Source: Pseudomonas khavaziana
Lineage (GTDB): Bacteria; Pseudomonadota; Gammaproteobacteria; Pseudomonadales; Pseudomonadaceae
Reading direction: 5' to 3'
Assembly (NCBI RefSeq): GCF_019145205.1
Contig: NZ_JAHSTT010000003.1
Coordinates: 248,001-312,000, forward strand
Length of the DNA stretch: 64,000 bases
The notes under the pieces were generated by a model. It saw only the letters and a list, made by a program, of their open reading frames with translations, made no database searches and was not told where the DNA came from. Below, one piece after another: positions 1-8,170 of this stretch. The position numbers and the translations under genes are program-made. How positions within the stretch are numbered: the first letter of the stretch is position 1; each line of letters starts with the position of its first letter.

Positions 1-179
1 AACTGGCCGCCGAACAGGCGCTCGGGCATGACAAAGGTGCCGATGCGACCACCGTGCTGGAGTGGAAAGCGTCCGCCGGTAGCAAGCCGTTGGCGGTTGC
101 CGCCTGGCTGGTGGTGGGTATTCCGTTGGCGTGGGGTGTGTGGGTAACCCTGCAGAAGACCGCGGTACTGTTCCACTAA
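1..179 (+). CDS. Small single-pass membrane protein, probably MFS-transporter small subunit (3' part)
   Basis: The open frame enters from the left edge (first full codon at 3) and ends at TAA 177-179, leaving 58 residues. A polar stretch is followed by one hydrophobic segment of about 25 residues (KPLAVAAWLVVGIPLAWGVW) and a short tail ending LFH. This pattern resembles the short proteins encoded just after oxalate/formate-type MFS transporters in pseudomonads, annotated as an MFS transporter small subunit. That name rests on memory of the family. What is certain is a short protein end with one transmembrane helix. It could also be the C-terminus of a larger membrane protein whose start lies outside the window. 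Confidence 0.5.
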   Translation, partial: LAAEQALGHDKGADATTVLEWKASAGSKPLAVAAWLVVGIPLAWGVWVTLQKTAVLFH

Positions 180-193
180 CACTGCAAACCCTT

Positions 194-366
194 GTGGGAG
201 GGGGCTTGCCCCAATGCATTACCCTCTGTAGGAGCGAGCTTGCTCGCGAAAAACGTCAACGATAAAGCGCGGTTTCTGAATGAACGCGGCGCCTGTGAGT
301 TTTTCGCGAGCAAGCTCGCTCCTACAGAGTCTTAGCTGACAGGCATTGGGGCAAGCCCCCTCCCAT
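194..366. repeat. REPIN, GGGGGCTTGCCCC class, interrupted by a second REPIN
   Basis: Two arms form a perfect 22-base inverted repeat (196-217 and 343-364) of the GTGGGAGGGGGCTTGCCCC class. Elsewhere in the window this class spans about 92 bases. Here it spans 173 because a complete REPIN of the other class (226-327) lies between the arms. Confidence 0.9.
226..327. repeat. REPIN, GAGCGAGCTTGCTCGC class, nested inside another REPIN
   Basis: Inverted arms begin CTGTAGGAGCGAGCTTGCTC at 226 and end in the complementary sequence at 327, with about 45 bases between them. Seven copies of this class occur in the window, each about 87-102 bases long. This one sits wholly within the 194-366 REPIN. Confidence 0.92.
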
Positions 367-477
367 ATTGGTTTCCCAGTGTTTTCAGGGGCTGTGCTTC
401 ACATGTATGCACATGTCTATCCCCGACGCTCCATCAGTCTTATCCCCTTCGATGTTTCTGTTTAGCGCCCACGCCCC

Positions 478-483
478 TATAAT
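478..483 (+). promoter_or_regulatory. Probable -10 box of the hisB operon promoter
   Basis: A perfect TATAAT lies 39 bases upstream of the hisB start. At the expected -35 distance (455-460) only TTTCTG is seen, a poor match, so the promoter may be weak or activated. Confidence 0.4.
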
Positions 484-521
484 GGCTGCCTTTTTCGCCC
501 AATGATTTTGCGGAGCTGGTG

Positions 522-1118
522 ATGGCCGAACGTAAGGCGTCTGTCGAGCGCGACACTCTGGAAACCCAGATCAAAGCCTCGATCAACCTGGATGGCACCG
601 GAAAGGCCCGATTTGATATCGGTGTACCTTTTCTTGAGCACATGCTGGACCAGATCGCCCGTCATGGGCTGATCGACCTGGATATCGTCGGCAAGGGCGA
701 CCTGCACATCGACGACCACCACATGGTGGAAGACGTGGGCATCACCCTCGGCCAGGCCTTTGCCAAGGCTGTTGGCGACAAGAAAGGCATCCGTCGCTAC
801 GGTCATGCCTATGTGCCGCTGGACGAAGCGCTGTCGCGTGTGGTCATCGACTTCTCCGGCCGGCCAGGCCTGCAGATGCACGTGCCCTACACCCGCGCCA
901 ATGTGGGCCGCGGCTTTGACGTCGACCTGTTCCAGGAATTCTTCCAGGGCTTCGTCAACCACGCCCTTGTCAGCCTGCATATCGACAACCTGCGCGGCAC
1001 CAACACCCACCACCAGATCGAAACCGTGTTCAAGGCTTTCGGCCGCGCACTGCGCATGGCCGTGGAAGTCGATGAGCGCATGGGCGGGCAAATGCCGTCG
1101 ACCAAGGGCGTCCTGTAA
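522..1118 (+). CDS. hisB: Imidazoleglycerol-phosphate dehydratase HisB (monofunctional)
   Basis: Dehydrates D-erythro-imidazole-glycerol phosphate to imidazole-acetol phosphate, step six of histidine synthesis. The 198-residue length is that of the monofunctional enzyme; the phosphatase domain found in E. coli HisB is absent. Both manganese-binding motifs are present: DHHMVED at residues 65-71 and HHQIE at 163-167. ATG 522 is preferred over GTG 519 because GGAG at 512-515 is then 6 bases away. It is the first gene of a tight cluster: its stop codon TAA shares its last base with the hisH ATG (TAATG). Confidence 0.97.
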   Translation: MAERKASVERDTLETQIKASINLDGTGKARFDIGVPFLEHMLDQIARHGLIDLDIVGKGDLHIDDHHMVEDVGITLGQAFAKAVGDKKGIRRYGHAYVPLDEALSRVVIDFSGRPGLQMHVPYTRANVGRGFDVDLFQEFFQGFVNHALVSLHIDNLRGTNTHHQIETVFKAFGRALRMAVEVDERMGGQMPSTKGVL

Positions 1119-1756
1119 TGCAGACGGTCGCGGTTATCGATTACGGCATGGGTAACCTGCACTCGGTGGCCAAGGCCCTCGAGCATGTAGGCGCCGGCAA
1201 GGTGCTGATCACCAGCGATGCCAATGTGATTCGCGAAGCCGACCGTGTGGTGTTCCCCGGTGTCGGCGCGATTCGCGATTGCATGGCCGAGATCCGCCGC
1301 CTGGGCTTTGACAGCCTGGTGCGCGAGGTTAGCCAGGATCGGCCGTTCCTCGGTATCTGCGTGGGCATGCAAGCCTTGCTCGACAGCAGCGAAGAGAACG
1401 ACGGCGTCGACTGCATCGGCCTGTTTCCAGGCCAGGTGAAGTTCTTCGGCAAGGGCCTGCATGAAGACGGCGAGCACTTGAAAGTCCCGCACATGGGCTG
1501 GAACGAAGTGCGCCGCACCGTCGATCACCCGCTGTGGCATGAGATTCCGGACATGGCACGTTTCTACTTCGTGCACAGCTACTACATCGCCGCCGGTGAC
1601 CCGCGCCAGGTGGTGGGTGGCGGGCATTACGGCGTCGACTTCGCCGCAGCGCTGGCCGAAGGTTCGCGTTTTGCCGTGCAGTTCCACCCGGAGAAGAGCC
1701 ATACCCATGGCCTGCAATTGCTGCAGAACTTCGCCGCGTGGGATGGTCGCTGGTAA
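1118..1756 (+). CDS. hisH: Imidazole glycerol phosphate synthase, glutaminase subunit HisH
   Basis: Class I glutamine amidotransferase that releases ammonia from glutamine and channels it to HisF. The 212-residue protein has the nucleophile in GICVGMQ (Cys81) and the His190/Glu192 pair in QFHPEKS, so the triad is complete. It overlaps hisB by one base upstream and the DUF2164 gene by one base downstream (TAATG again), indicating translational coupling. HisF is encoded further down the same cluster. Confidence 0.97.
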   Translation: MQTVAVIDYGMGNLHSVAKALEHVGAGKVLITSDANVIREADRVVFPGVGAIRDCMAEIRRLGFDSLVREVSQDRPFLGICVGMQALLDSSEENDGVDCIGLFPGQVKFFGKGLHEDGEHLKVPHMGWNEVRRTVDHPLWHEIPDMARFYFVHSYYIAAGDPRQVVGGGHYGVDFAAALAEGSRFAVQFHPEKSHTHGLQLLQNFAAWDGRW

Positions 1757-2013
1757 TGGCTAAGAAACCGAAGCCGCCGATCTTGAACCTCACGCCCGAG
1801 CAGGAGCGTGCGGCCACCGACAAAATCAAACGGTTCATGGAGGACCGCTTCGAGCTCAAGCTGGGTTCGTTCGAGGTCGCCGAGATTCTTGAGTTGTTCA
1901 CCACCGAAGTGGCGCCGCATTATTACAACAGGGCGATTTTCGATACGCAGACGCTCCTCAAAGAAAGGTTCGAAAGCATCGAAAGCGACTTGTGGTCGCT
2001 TGAGAAACCCTGA
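1756..2013 (+). CDS. DUF2164 family protein
   Basis: An 85-residue soluble protein with a basic, proline-rich start ([12 protein letters not shown]) and a mainly helical, acidic remainder. No catalytic motif is visible. It matches the DUF2164 family, often found in this position between hisH and hisA in pseudomonads. The start ATG 1756 overlaps the hisH stop, so it is translated from the his transcript. Its role is unknown; the context alone does not show a role in histidine synthesis. Confidence 0.85.
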   Translation: MAKKPKPPILNLTPEQERAATDKIKRFMEDRFELKLGSFEVAEILELFTTEVAPHYYNRAIFDTQTLLKERFESIESDLWSLEKP

Positions 2014-2052
2014 TTTCCCAAGCATTGCTGAATATCGAATAAGGTTTGCCAG

Positions 2053-2790
2053 ATGCTGATTATCCCCGCTATCGATCTCAAGGACGGCGCCTGTGTACGT
2101 CTGCGCCAGGGCCGCATGGAAGATTCCACGGTGTTCTCCGATGACCCGGTGAGCATGGCCGCCAAATGGGTGGAGGGTGGCTGCCGTCGTCTGCACCTGG
2201 TGGACTTGAACGGTGCCTTCGAAGGCCAGCCGGTCAATGGCGAGGTGGTCACCGCGATCGCCAAGCGCTACCCGAACCTGCCGATCCAGATCGGCGGCGG
2301 TATCCGCTCCCTGGAGACCATCGAGCACTACGTGAAAGCGGGTGTGAGCTACGTGATCATCGGCACCAAGGCCGTGAAAGACCCAGCCTTCGTCGCCGAA
2401 GCCTGCCGCGCGTTCCCTGGCAAGGTGATCGTCGGCCTGGATGCTAAAGATGGTTTCGTCGCCACCGACGGTTGGGCAGAAATCAGCACCGTGCAGGTGA
2501 TCGACCTGGCCAAGCAGTTTGAAGCCGACGGCGTTTCCGCCATCGTTTATACCGATATCGCCAAAGACGGCATGATGCAGGGTTGCAACGTGCCGTTCAC
2601 CGCTGCCCTGGCGGCGGCGACCAAGATTCCAGTGATCGCCTCAGGCGGCATTCACAACCTGGGCGACATCAAGTCGCTGCTGGACGCCAAGGCCCCCGGC
2701 ATTATCGGCGCCATCACTGGCCGTGCGATTTACGAAGGCACCCTGGACGTCGCCGAAGCCCAGGCTTACTGCGATGCCTACAACGGCTGA
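2053..2790 (+). CDS. hisA: Phosphoribosylformimino-5-aminoimidazole carboxamide ribotide isomerase HisA
   Basis: Catalyses the Amadori isomerisation of ProFAR to PRFAR, the substrate of HisHF. The 245-residue (beta/alpha)8 barrel has the two catalytic aspartates expected for the family, Asp8 in PAIDLKDG and Asp130 in GLDAKDG. The phosphate-binding loops IQIGGGIRS (residues 79-86) and VIASGGI are also visible. It starts 39 bases after the DUF2164 stop and ends 9 bases before hisF. Confidence 0.97.
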
Positions 2791-2799
2791 GGACTGACC

Positions 2800-3570
2800 A
2801 TGGCGCTGGCCAAACGCATCATCCCTTGCCTGGACGTCGACAACGGTCGCGTGGTCAAGGGCGTCAAGTTCGAGAACATCCGCGATGCCGGCGACCCGGT
2901 GGAAATCGCCCGTCGCTACGATGAGCAAGGTGCCGATGAGATTACCTTTCTCGACATTACCGCCAGCGTCGACGGTCGCGATACCACCTTGCATACCGTC
3001 GAGCGCATGGCCAGCCAGGTGTTTATCCCGCTGACCGTGGGCGGTGGCGTGCGCACCGTGCAAGACATCCGCAACCTGCTCAATGCCGGCGCGGACAAGG
3101 TCTCGATCAATACCGCCGCCGTGTTCAACCCCGAGTTCGTCGGCGAGGCCGCGCAGCATTTCGGCTCGCAATGCATCGTGGTCGCCATCGACGCCAAGAA
3201 GGTGTCCGGCCCGGGCGAAACCCCGCGTTGGGAGATCTTTACCCATGGCGGGCGCAAGCCGACCGGGTTGGACGCGGTGGAGTGGGCGATGAAGATGGAA
3301 GGCCTGGGCGCGGGTGAAATCCTGCTGACGAGCATGGACCAGGACGGTATGAAAAATGGCTTCGACCTTGGCGTCACCCGCGCCATCAGCGATGCCCTGG
3401 GCATTCCGGTAATCGCCTCCGGTGGTGTCGGCAACCTTCAGCACCTGGCCGATGGCGTGATCGAAGGCCACGCCAGCGCCGTGCTGGCGGCGAGTATTTT
3501 CCATTTTGGCGAATACACCGTCCCCGAGGCAAAGGCCTACATGGCGGCTCGCGGTATCGTCGTTCGCTAA
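2800..3570 (+). CDS. hisF: Imidazole glycerol phosphate synthase, cyclase subunit HisF
   Basis: Uses HisH-derived ammonia to convert PRFAR to imidazole glycerol phosphate and AICAR. It is a 256-residue (beta/alpha)8 barrel. Catalytic aspartates are Asp12 (PCLDVDNGR) and Asp131 (VAIDAKK), with phosphate loops PLTVGGGVR and VIASGGVG. It is the last his gene of this cluster; hisE lies at the other end of the window, so the pathway genes are split in the usual Pseudomonas way. Confidence 0.97.
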   Translation: MALAKRIIPCLDVDNGRVVKGVKFENIRDAGDPVEIARRYDEQGADEITFLDITASVDGRDTTLHTVERMASQVFIPLTVGGGVRTVQDIRNLLNAGADKVSINTAAVFNPEFVGEAAQHFGSQCIVVAIDAKKVSGPGETPRWEIFTHGGRKPTGLDAVEWAMKMEGLGAGEILLTSMDQDGMKNGFDLGVTRAISDALGIPVIASGGVGNLQHLADGVIEGHASAVLAASIFHFGEYTVPEAKAYMAARGIVVR

Positions 3571-3633
3571 ACGCTGGACACCATGGCAGGCTCGCGGCAC
3601 TCTCTGCGCTTGCCATGGATTTCGGTAGCCTTC

Positions 3634-4389
3634 ATGTTCAAACACCTGCTGCTCGCCCTCGCCAGTTCCTCCATGCTCATGGTGGCTACGGCACAAGCCG
3701 AAGAATCGTCTGATACTTCCCTGGTACTGCTGACGGAAAATTTCCCGCCCTACAACATGGCGAAAAACGGCAAGAACTTCGCCAAGGACGAGAACATCGA
3801 AGGCATCGCCGTAGACATCATGCGCGAAATCTTCAAGCGCGCCGGCATTTCCTACAACCTGACCCTGCGTTTCCCGTGGGAACGAATCTACAAGCTCGCC
3901 CTGGAAAAACCCGGTTACGGCGTGTTTGTGATGGCGCGGCTGCCAGACCGTGAAGCCCTGTTCAAATGGGTCGGTCCCATCGGCCCGGACGACTGGGTGT
4001 TGCTGGCCAAGGCAGACAGCAAGATCCAGCTGGATAGCCTGGAGCAGGCGCGCCGCTACAAGATTGGCGCCTACAAAGGCGACGCCATTGCCGAAAGCCT
4101 GGACAAGCAGGGGCTCAAGCCGATGGTCGCCCTGCGTGACCAGGATAATGCGCAAAAACTCATGGAGGGCCAGATCGACCTGTGGGCCACAGGCGACCCT
4201 GCCGGGCGTTACCTGGCGCGGCAGGTGGGGGTGAACGGGCTCAAGACGGTATTGCGTTTCAACAGTGCGCAGCTTTACCTGGCGTTGAACAAGGACGTGC
4301 CGGATGAGGTGGTGGCCAAGCTTCAGGCCGCGCTGGACCAGTTGCGTGAGGAAGGCCTTATCGACCAGATCATGGCCAACTACCTGTAG
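3634..4389 (+). CDS. Periplasmic solute-binding protein, family 3 type
   Basis: A 251-residue protein with an N-terminal signal peptide (MFKHLLLALASS, ending near ATAQA) and a bilobed binding fold of the family-3 type (LLTENFPPYNM, GIAVDIMREIFKRAG, VFVMARLPDRE). The in-frame ATG at 3583 would put 17 polar residues before the signal peptide, so 3634 is chosen; neither start has a clear ribosome-binding site. No permease or ATPase gene is adjacent, so it may serve a distant transporter or act as a receptor. Its TAG stop (4387-4389) lies inside the first arm of a REPIN. The ligand cannot be read from sequence. Confidence 0.8.
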   Translation: MFKHLLLALASSSMLMVATAQAEESSDTSLVLLTENFPPYNMAKNGKNFAKDENIEGIAVDIMREIFKRAGISYNLTLRFPWERIYKLALEKPGYGVFVMARLPDREALFKWVGPIGPDDWVLLAKADSKIQLDSLEQARRYKIGAYKGDAIAESLDKQGLKPMVALRDQDNAQKLMEGQIDLWATGDPAGRYLARQVGVNGLKTVLRFNSAQLYLALNKDVPDEVVAKLQAALDQLREEGLIDQIMANYL

Positions 4390-4485
4390 GAGCGAGCTTG
4401 CTCGCGAAGGACGTCAACGATGACGCGGGTATCCGGGGTGTACGCGGCGGTCTCAAGTTTTTCGCGAGCAAGCTCGCTCCTACAG
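4384..4485. repeat. REPIN, GAGCGAGCTTGCTCGC class, overlapping a stop codon
   Basis: Arms at 4384-4410 and 4458-4485 are inverted copies. The CTGTAG that begins the left arm provides the TAG stop of the upstream binding-protein gene. The right arm ends 9 bases before the stop of the convergent minus-strand gene. Confidence 0.92.
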
Positions 4486-4494
4486 GGGGGGGCG

Positions 4495-5268
4495 TCAGCG
4501 ATAGATGCCGTTTTTGCCATGCCCAGCCATCGCCCGGTTACTGCGCACGCTGATCATTAACTTGATATCGATCCACTCCACGCCCTGGGCCTTGAGCTTG
4601 GGCAATTCGCGCTCCAGCACCGCCAGGGTTTGTGGGTAAGGGTGCCCGATCATCACCGCCGACCCCTGCTTATGCGCCAGCTTGATTGCGGTTTGCAGTT
4701 GGGTGGTAATCGCTGCTTCGGTGCGTTCGTCATCGAGGAACACATCCCGCGAAACATGCGCCAGGCCAATCTTCTGCGCCTCGGCGGCGGCGACGGTCTG
4801 CGCGCTGGTGCGGCTGTCTACGAAGAACTTGTGACGTCGCTGCAGCTCGGCCATCAACCACGCCATCGCCTGCGGCTGCGCGGTCATGCGGCTGCCCATA
4901 TGGTTGTTGATGCCGGCTGTATAGGGCACTGCCTGGAACGCGGCGTCCAGGCGCTTGCCGAGTTCTTCCACCGGCAGTTCGGGGTGCCAGGCGAAGGGGC
5001 CGGTGGCCGGGTCCATGGGCATGTGCAGAATCACGATCTTGCCGGCCTTGTGGGCCTCGCGGGCGAATTCGGCGGCGTGGGGCGTGTCGGGCATGATCGC
5101 AGTGGTTACCGGCCCAGGCAGGGCCAGCACACGACGATCCCGGGGCAGGTTTTGCCCGAGGTCGTCGATGATGAGGGTCAGGTAGGCTTTGTGTGGCTCG
5201 CTGGCCGAGGTCGCTTGAGCGACCCCGGCCAGGCTGCACAGCACAGCGATGATCAGGAAAAAGCGCAT
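4495..5268 (-). CDS. Divergent polysaccharide deacetylase (YibQ family)
   Basis: A 257-residue exported protein with a signal peptide (MRFFLIIAVLCSLAGVAQA). The mature part begins YLTLIIDDLGQN, the start of the divergent polysaccharide deacetylase fold, with later motifs ILHMPMDP, NNHMGSRMT and MIGHPYPQT. Members are presumed periplasmic carbohydrate deacetylases, but substrates are not established. ATG 5268 is used; it begins 2 bases after the ctpA stop codon (5273-5271). A TTG two codons earlier would overlap that stop. It is the last gene of an envC-ctpA-yibQ run, so it may act in cell-wall or cell-division processes. Confidence 0.88.
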   Translation of the reverse strand: MRFFLIIAVLCSLAGVAQATSASEPHKAYLTLIIDDLGQNLPRDRRVLALPGPVTTAIMPDTPHAAEFAREAHKAGKIVILHMPMDPATGPFAWHPELPVEELGKRLDAAFQAVPYTAGINNHMGSRMTAQPQAMAWLMAELQRRHKFFVDSRTSAQTVAAAEAQKIGLAHVSRDVFLDDERTEAAITTQLQTAIKLAHKQGSAVMIGHPYPQTLAVLERELPKLKAQGVEWIDIKLMISVRSNRAMAGHGKNGIYR

Positions 5269-5270
5269 GA

Positions 5271-6587
5271 TCAACGGCTGCGGGTGATGCTCAGGCCCTT
5301 GAGCAGGCTCAGCGCCTGGGCCAACTGATAGTCATCGTCCTGCGGCATCGGCTTGGCTTTGGCGCCGCTGCCGGAGGGCTGGTCGGCGCCGCCGTTGCCA
5401 TTGCCCAGGTGACCTTGCAGGTCGGCCTCTTTGTAGTACTCGCTGTCGATCTCGTTGGTGATCTTGGCCTTGCGCACTTCGATGTCCGGCACGATGCCCT
5501 GGGCCTGGATCGAACGGCCGTTCGGCGTGTAGTACAGCGCTGTGGTGATCTTCAGCGCCCGCTCATTGTTGAGCGGCAACACGGTTTGCACCGAGCCCTT
5601 GCCGAAGGTGGTGGTGCCCATCAGGACGCCGCGCTTCTGGTCCTGCAAGGCGCCTGCAACGATTTCCGAGGCCGAGGCGCTGCCGCCGTTGATCAGTACC
5701 GCCAGCGGCACGTTCTCGCTCAGGTCGTTGCCGGTGGCCGAGAAGCGCAGTTCGGAGTTGGCGATTCGACCCTTGGTGTAGACAATCAGGCCCTTTGTAA
5801 TGAAGTGGTCGACTACTTCCACCGCCGATTGCAACACGCCGCCTGGGTTGTTACGCAGGTCGAGCACGATGCCGTTGAGTTTCTTGCCGTTGTCCTTGCG
5901 CAGCTTGGCCAGGGCCTTGGCCACTTCGTCGCCGGTCTTGACCTGGAACTGGGTGATGCGGATATAGCCGTAGCCAGACTCCAGCAACTGGCTCTTGACG
6001 CTCTTGACCGTGATGGTCGCACGGGCCAGGGTCACGTCAAACGGGTTGCCGCCGTCGCGTACCAGGGTCAGGGTGATTTTCTGGCCGAGCTTGCCGCGCA
6101 TCTTGTCGACGGCCTCGGTCATGCTCTGGCCGCGGGTCGGCTGGCCGTTGATCTTCACGATCAGGTCGCCGGCCTGGATGCCGGCCTTGGACGCCGGTGT
6201 GTCGTCGATGGGCGAGACCACCTTGATCTGGCCGTCCTCGGAGCCCACTTCGATGCCCAGGCCGCCGAACTCACCGCTGGTGCTTTCCTGCAACTCGGCA
6301 AAATCTTCAGGGCCCAGGTAGGCAGAGTGCGGGTCGAGGTTGCTGAGCATGCCCTTGATGGCATTTTCCAGCAGGGTCTTGTCGTCTACGGGTTCGACAT
6401 AAGCTGCCTTGATCCGGTCCATGACCTCGGCAAAGGTGCGCAGCTCGTCCAGCGGCAACGGTGCCTTGGTGGTCGCGGCCATGGCAGCGGGCGCAGCCGG
6501 TGCGGCCTGGTCGGCAAAAGCCATAGGCGCGCCGATCACCAGGGCGATCGTCAGGGCCAGCGAAGTGAGGCGGGACAAATGCAGCAT
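5271..6587 (-). CDS. ctpA: Carboxyl-terminal processing protease, S41 family (CtpA-like)
   Basis: A periplasmic serine protease of 438 residues. In order: signal peptide (1-25), a helical region, a PDZ domain (about 105-190) and the S41 catalytic domain. The Ser-Lys dyad fits GGSASASE (Ser305) and TFGKGSVQ (Lys330, with Gln334), matching the 25-residue spacing known for this family. In P. aeruginosa the CtpA protease degrades peptidoglycan cross-link hydrolases with an adaptor lipoprotein; a similar role is inferred. AGGAG lies about 9 bases before ATG 6587. Its gene follows envC by 30 bases. Confidence 0.93.
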   Translation of the reverse strand: MLHLSRLTSLALTIALVIGAPMAFADQAAPAAPAAMAATTKAPLPLDELRTFAEVMDRIKAAYVEPVDDKTLLENAIKGMLSNLDPHSAYLGPEDFAELQESTSGEFGGLGIEVGSEDGQIKVVSPIDDTPASKAGIQAGDLIVKINGQPTRGQSMTEAVDKMRGKLGQKITLTLVRDGGNPFDVTLARATITVKSVKSQLLESGYGYIRITQFQVKTGDEVAKALAKLRKDNGKKLNGIVLDLRNNPGGVLQSAVEVVDHFITKGLIVYTKGRIANSELRFSATGNDLSENVPLAVLINGGSASASEIVAGALQDQKRGVLMGTTTFGKGSVQTVLPLNNERALKITTALYYTPNGRSIQAQGIVPDIEVRKAKITNEIDSEYYKEADLQGHLGNGNGGADQPSGSGAKAKPMPQDDDYQLAQALSLLKGLSITRSR

Positions 6588-6617
6588 GTCGAACGAACTC
6601 CTAATGTAGATGCGACC

Positions 6618-7913
6618 CTATCCTTGGGATCTGCACCATTGTGCAGGATCGCTCGGGCGACCCTGCTGACGAATAGCGAAGTACAGCGCCGGGGTGTCCT
6701 GGCCGCCACTGGTACCGACAGTGGAGATGGATTCACCGGCTTTTACAACATCACCTGCCGACTTGAGTAATGTCTGATTGTGGCCGTAAAGGCTCAAATA
6801 GCCATTGCCGTGGTCGAGAATCACCAGCAAGCCGGCGCCCCGCAGCCAATCGGCAAACACCACGCGCCCACCGTGGACGGCATGGACCTGGCTGCCGGCG
6901 GAGGCGCTGATCATCACCCCATCCCACTTGGCACGGGTGTCATCGCCACGGGTTTCACCGAAGCGTGCCAGTAGTCGACCATCAACTGGCCATGGAAGTT
7001 TGCCCCGGGCTGATGCAAAAGGGCCGCCGAAGGACTCGCCGCTGCTGGAGACCAGCGGGCCAGGGGCTGCGCGTGCCGGTTTGCGCGGTGCTGGCGCGTC
7101 GCTGCTGGCGGCCAGTTCGGCCTCACGCTGGCGCTTTTTTTCCGCTTCCTGCTGGGCGATCAGCGCTTTTTGCCGCGCCTCTTCGGCCTCGCGGGCCTGG
7201 CGGGCCAGGGTTTCTTCGATGGTCTTGAGCACTTTGGCCAGGTCGGCCTGGTCCTGCTCGCGGGCCTGCAGCTTGGCGTCGCGGGCTTTCACGTCGTTAT
7301 TGAGCTTGGCCAGCGCTTGCTGGCGTTCCTTGCGTACCTTGTCCAGCTGGTCGCGCTGGGTATCCAGGGCGCTTTTCTGGTCGAGCAGTTGTGACTGCTG
7401 GTCGGCAATTTCCTGTTCGACATTGGCCAACTGGCGCAGGGTCTCGTTGAAACCCTTCAATTGCGCCAGGCGCGCCTGGCTCAGGTAATCGTAATACGTG
7501 AGGGTGCGGGCGAATTTTTCCGGGTTCTGCTGGTTGAGCAACAGCTTGAGGTATTCCTGGCGGCCGCTCTGGTACGCGGCACGGGCCTGGATCGCGATCA
7601 GGCGTTGCTGTTCAACGCGTGCGCTCTGGAGTTTTTTTTTCTCAGCGTCGAGTCGCTCCAGTTCCGACTCGCTCTTCTTTAATTCTTTTTGCAGCTCCTG
7701 GACCTGCTTCTCGAGCTTGCCCATTTCGGTTTCCGTGCCGCGCAGGTCTTTCTGCACGCCGGATTTTTCTTCCTGGAGCTTGCCCAGCAGCTTTTTCAGC
7801 TCGGCAATGTCCTGACGCGTAGCGTCCAGTTGTTGTTGGGTTTGTGCGCGCTCATCGGCAAAGGCCGGTTGGAGCAGGCAGACAAGAGCGAGGGTTATCA
7901 AGGCGCGAAGCAT
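6618..7913 (-). CDS. envC: Murein hydrolase activator EnvC
   Basis: A 431-residue periplasmic protein: signal peptide (MLRALITLALVCLLQPAFA), a long coiled coil (about 25-260) rich in Glu, Gln, Lys and Leu, then a C-terminal LytM (M23) domain. The LytM domain is degenerate: the first metal ligand region reads AKWDG instead of the usual H-x-G-x-D, and the last motif reads YGHN instead of H-x-H. That is as expected for EnvC, which activates amidases at the septum rather than cutting peptidoglycan itself. The in-frame ATG at 7982 would place 23 polar residues ahead of the signal peptide and is rejected. Confidence 0.93.
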   Translation of the reverse strand: MLRALITLALVCLLQPAFADERAQTQQQLDATRQDIAELKKLLGKLQEEKSGVQKDLRGTETEMGKLEKQVQELQKELKKSESELERLDAEKKKLQSARVEQQRLIAIQARAAYQSGRQEYLKLLLNQQNPEKFARTLTYYDYLSQARLAQLKGFNETLRQLANVEQEIADQQSQLLDQKSALDTQRDQLDKVRKERQQALAKLNNDVKARDAKLQAREQDQADLAKVLKTIEETLARQAREAEEARQKALIAQQEAEKKRQREAELAASSDAPAPRKPARAAPGPLVSSSGESFGGPFASARGKLPWPVDGRLLARFGETRGDDTRAKWDGVMISASAGSQVHAVHGGRVVFADWLRGAGLLVILDHGNGYLSLYGHNQTLLKSAGDVVKAGESISTVGTSGGQDTPALYFAIRQQGRPSDPAQWCRSQG

Positions 7914-8057
7914 AGAGGCGGGCGACACCAGGGAAAGGGACGGCCTAGTATGCCCGCCAAGCGCTGCAAAAAAAACGCCCAATTGGGGCTCAAAGGCAAG
8001 ATAGGCGCCGAGCGGCGATGGTATGGCAAAAAGACATCTACCAAACGCTGCAAAGCT

Positions 8058-8150
8058 AATGTGGGAGGGGGCTTGCTCCCGATAGCGGTAGCTCAGTCAC
8101 ATAAGTCTCGACTGGCACACCGCTGTCGGGAGCAAGCCCCCTCCCACATT
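8058..8150. repeat. REPIN, GTGGGAGGGGGCTTGCTCCC class
   Basis: Inverted arms AATGTGGGAGGGGGCTTGCT (from 8058) and its complement (to 8150) flank about 40 variable bases. It lies between the envC start and the gpmI stop. Confidence 0.92.
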
Positions 8151-8170
8151 GTTATGCGTTGCTGTTTGGA

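Noticed and set aside
2641..4155. Long open frame of 504 codons on the minus strand over hisA, hisF and the binding-protein gene
   Set aside because: It is antisense to well-identified genes, has no family resemblance and reflects the high GC content. The same applies to other long antisense frames, for example over gpmI, ntrB, fbp, hutH and opgH.
6618..7100. EnvC LytM domain as an active metallo-endopeptidase
   Set aside because: The metal ligands are missing (AKWDG and YGHN in place of the canonical motifs), as normal for this activator.
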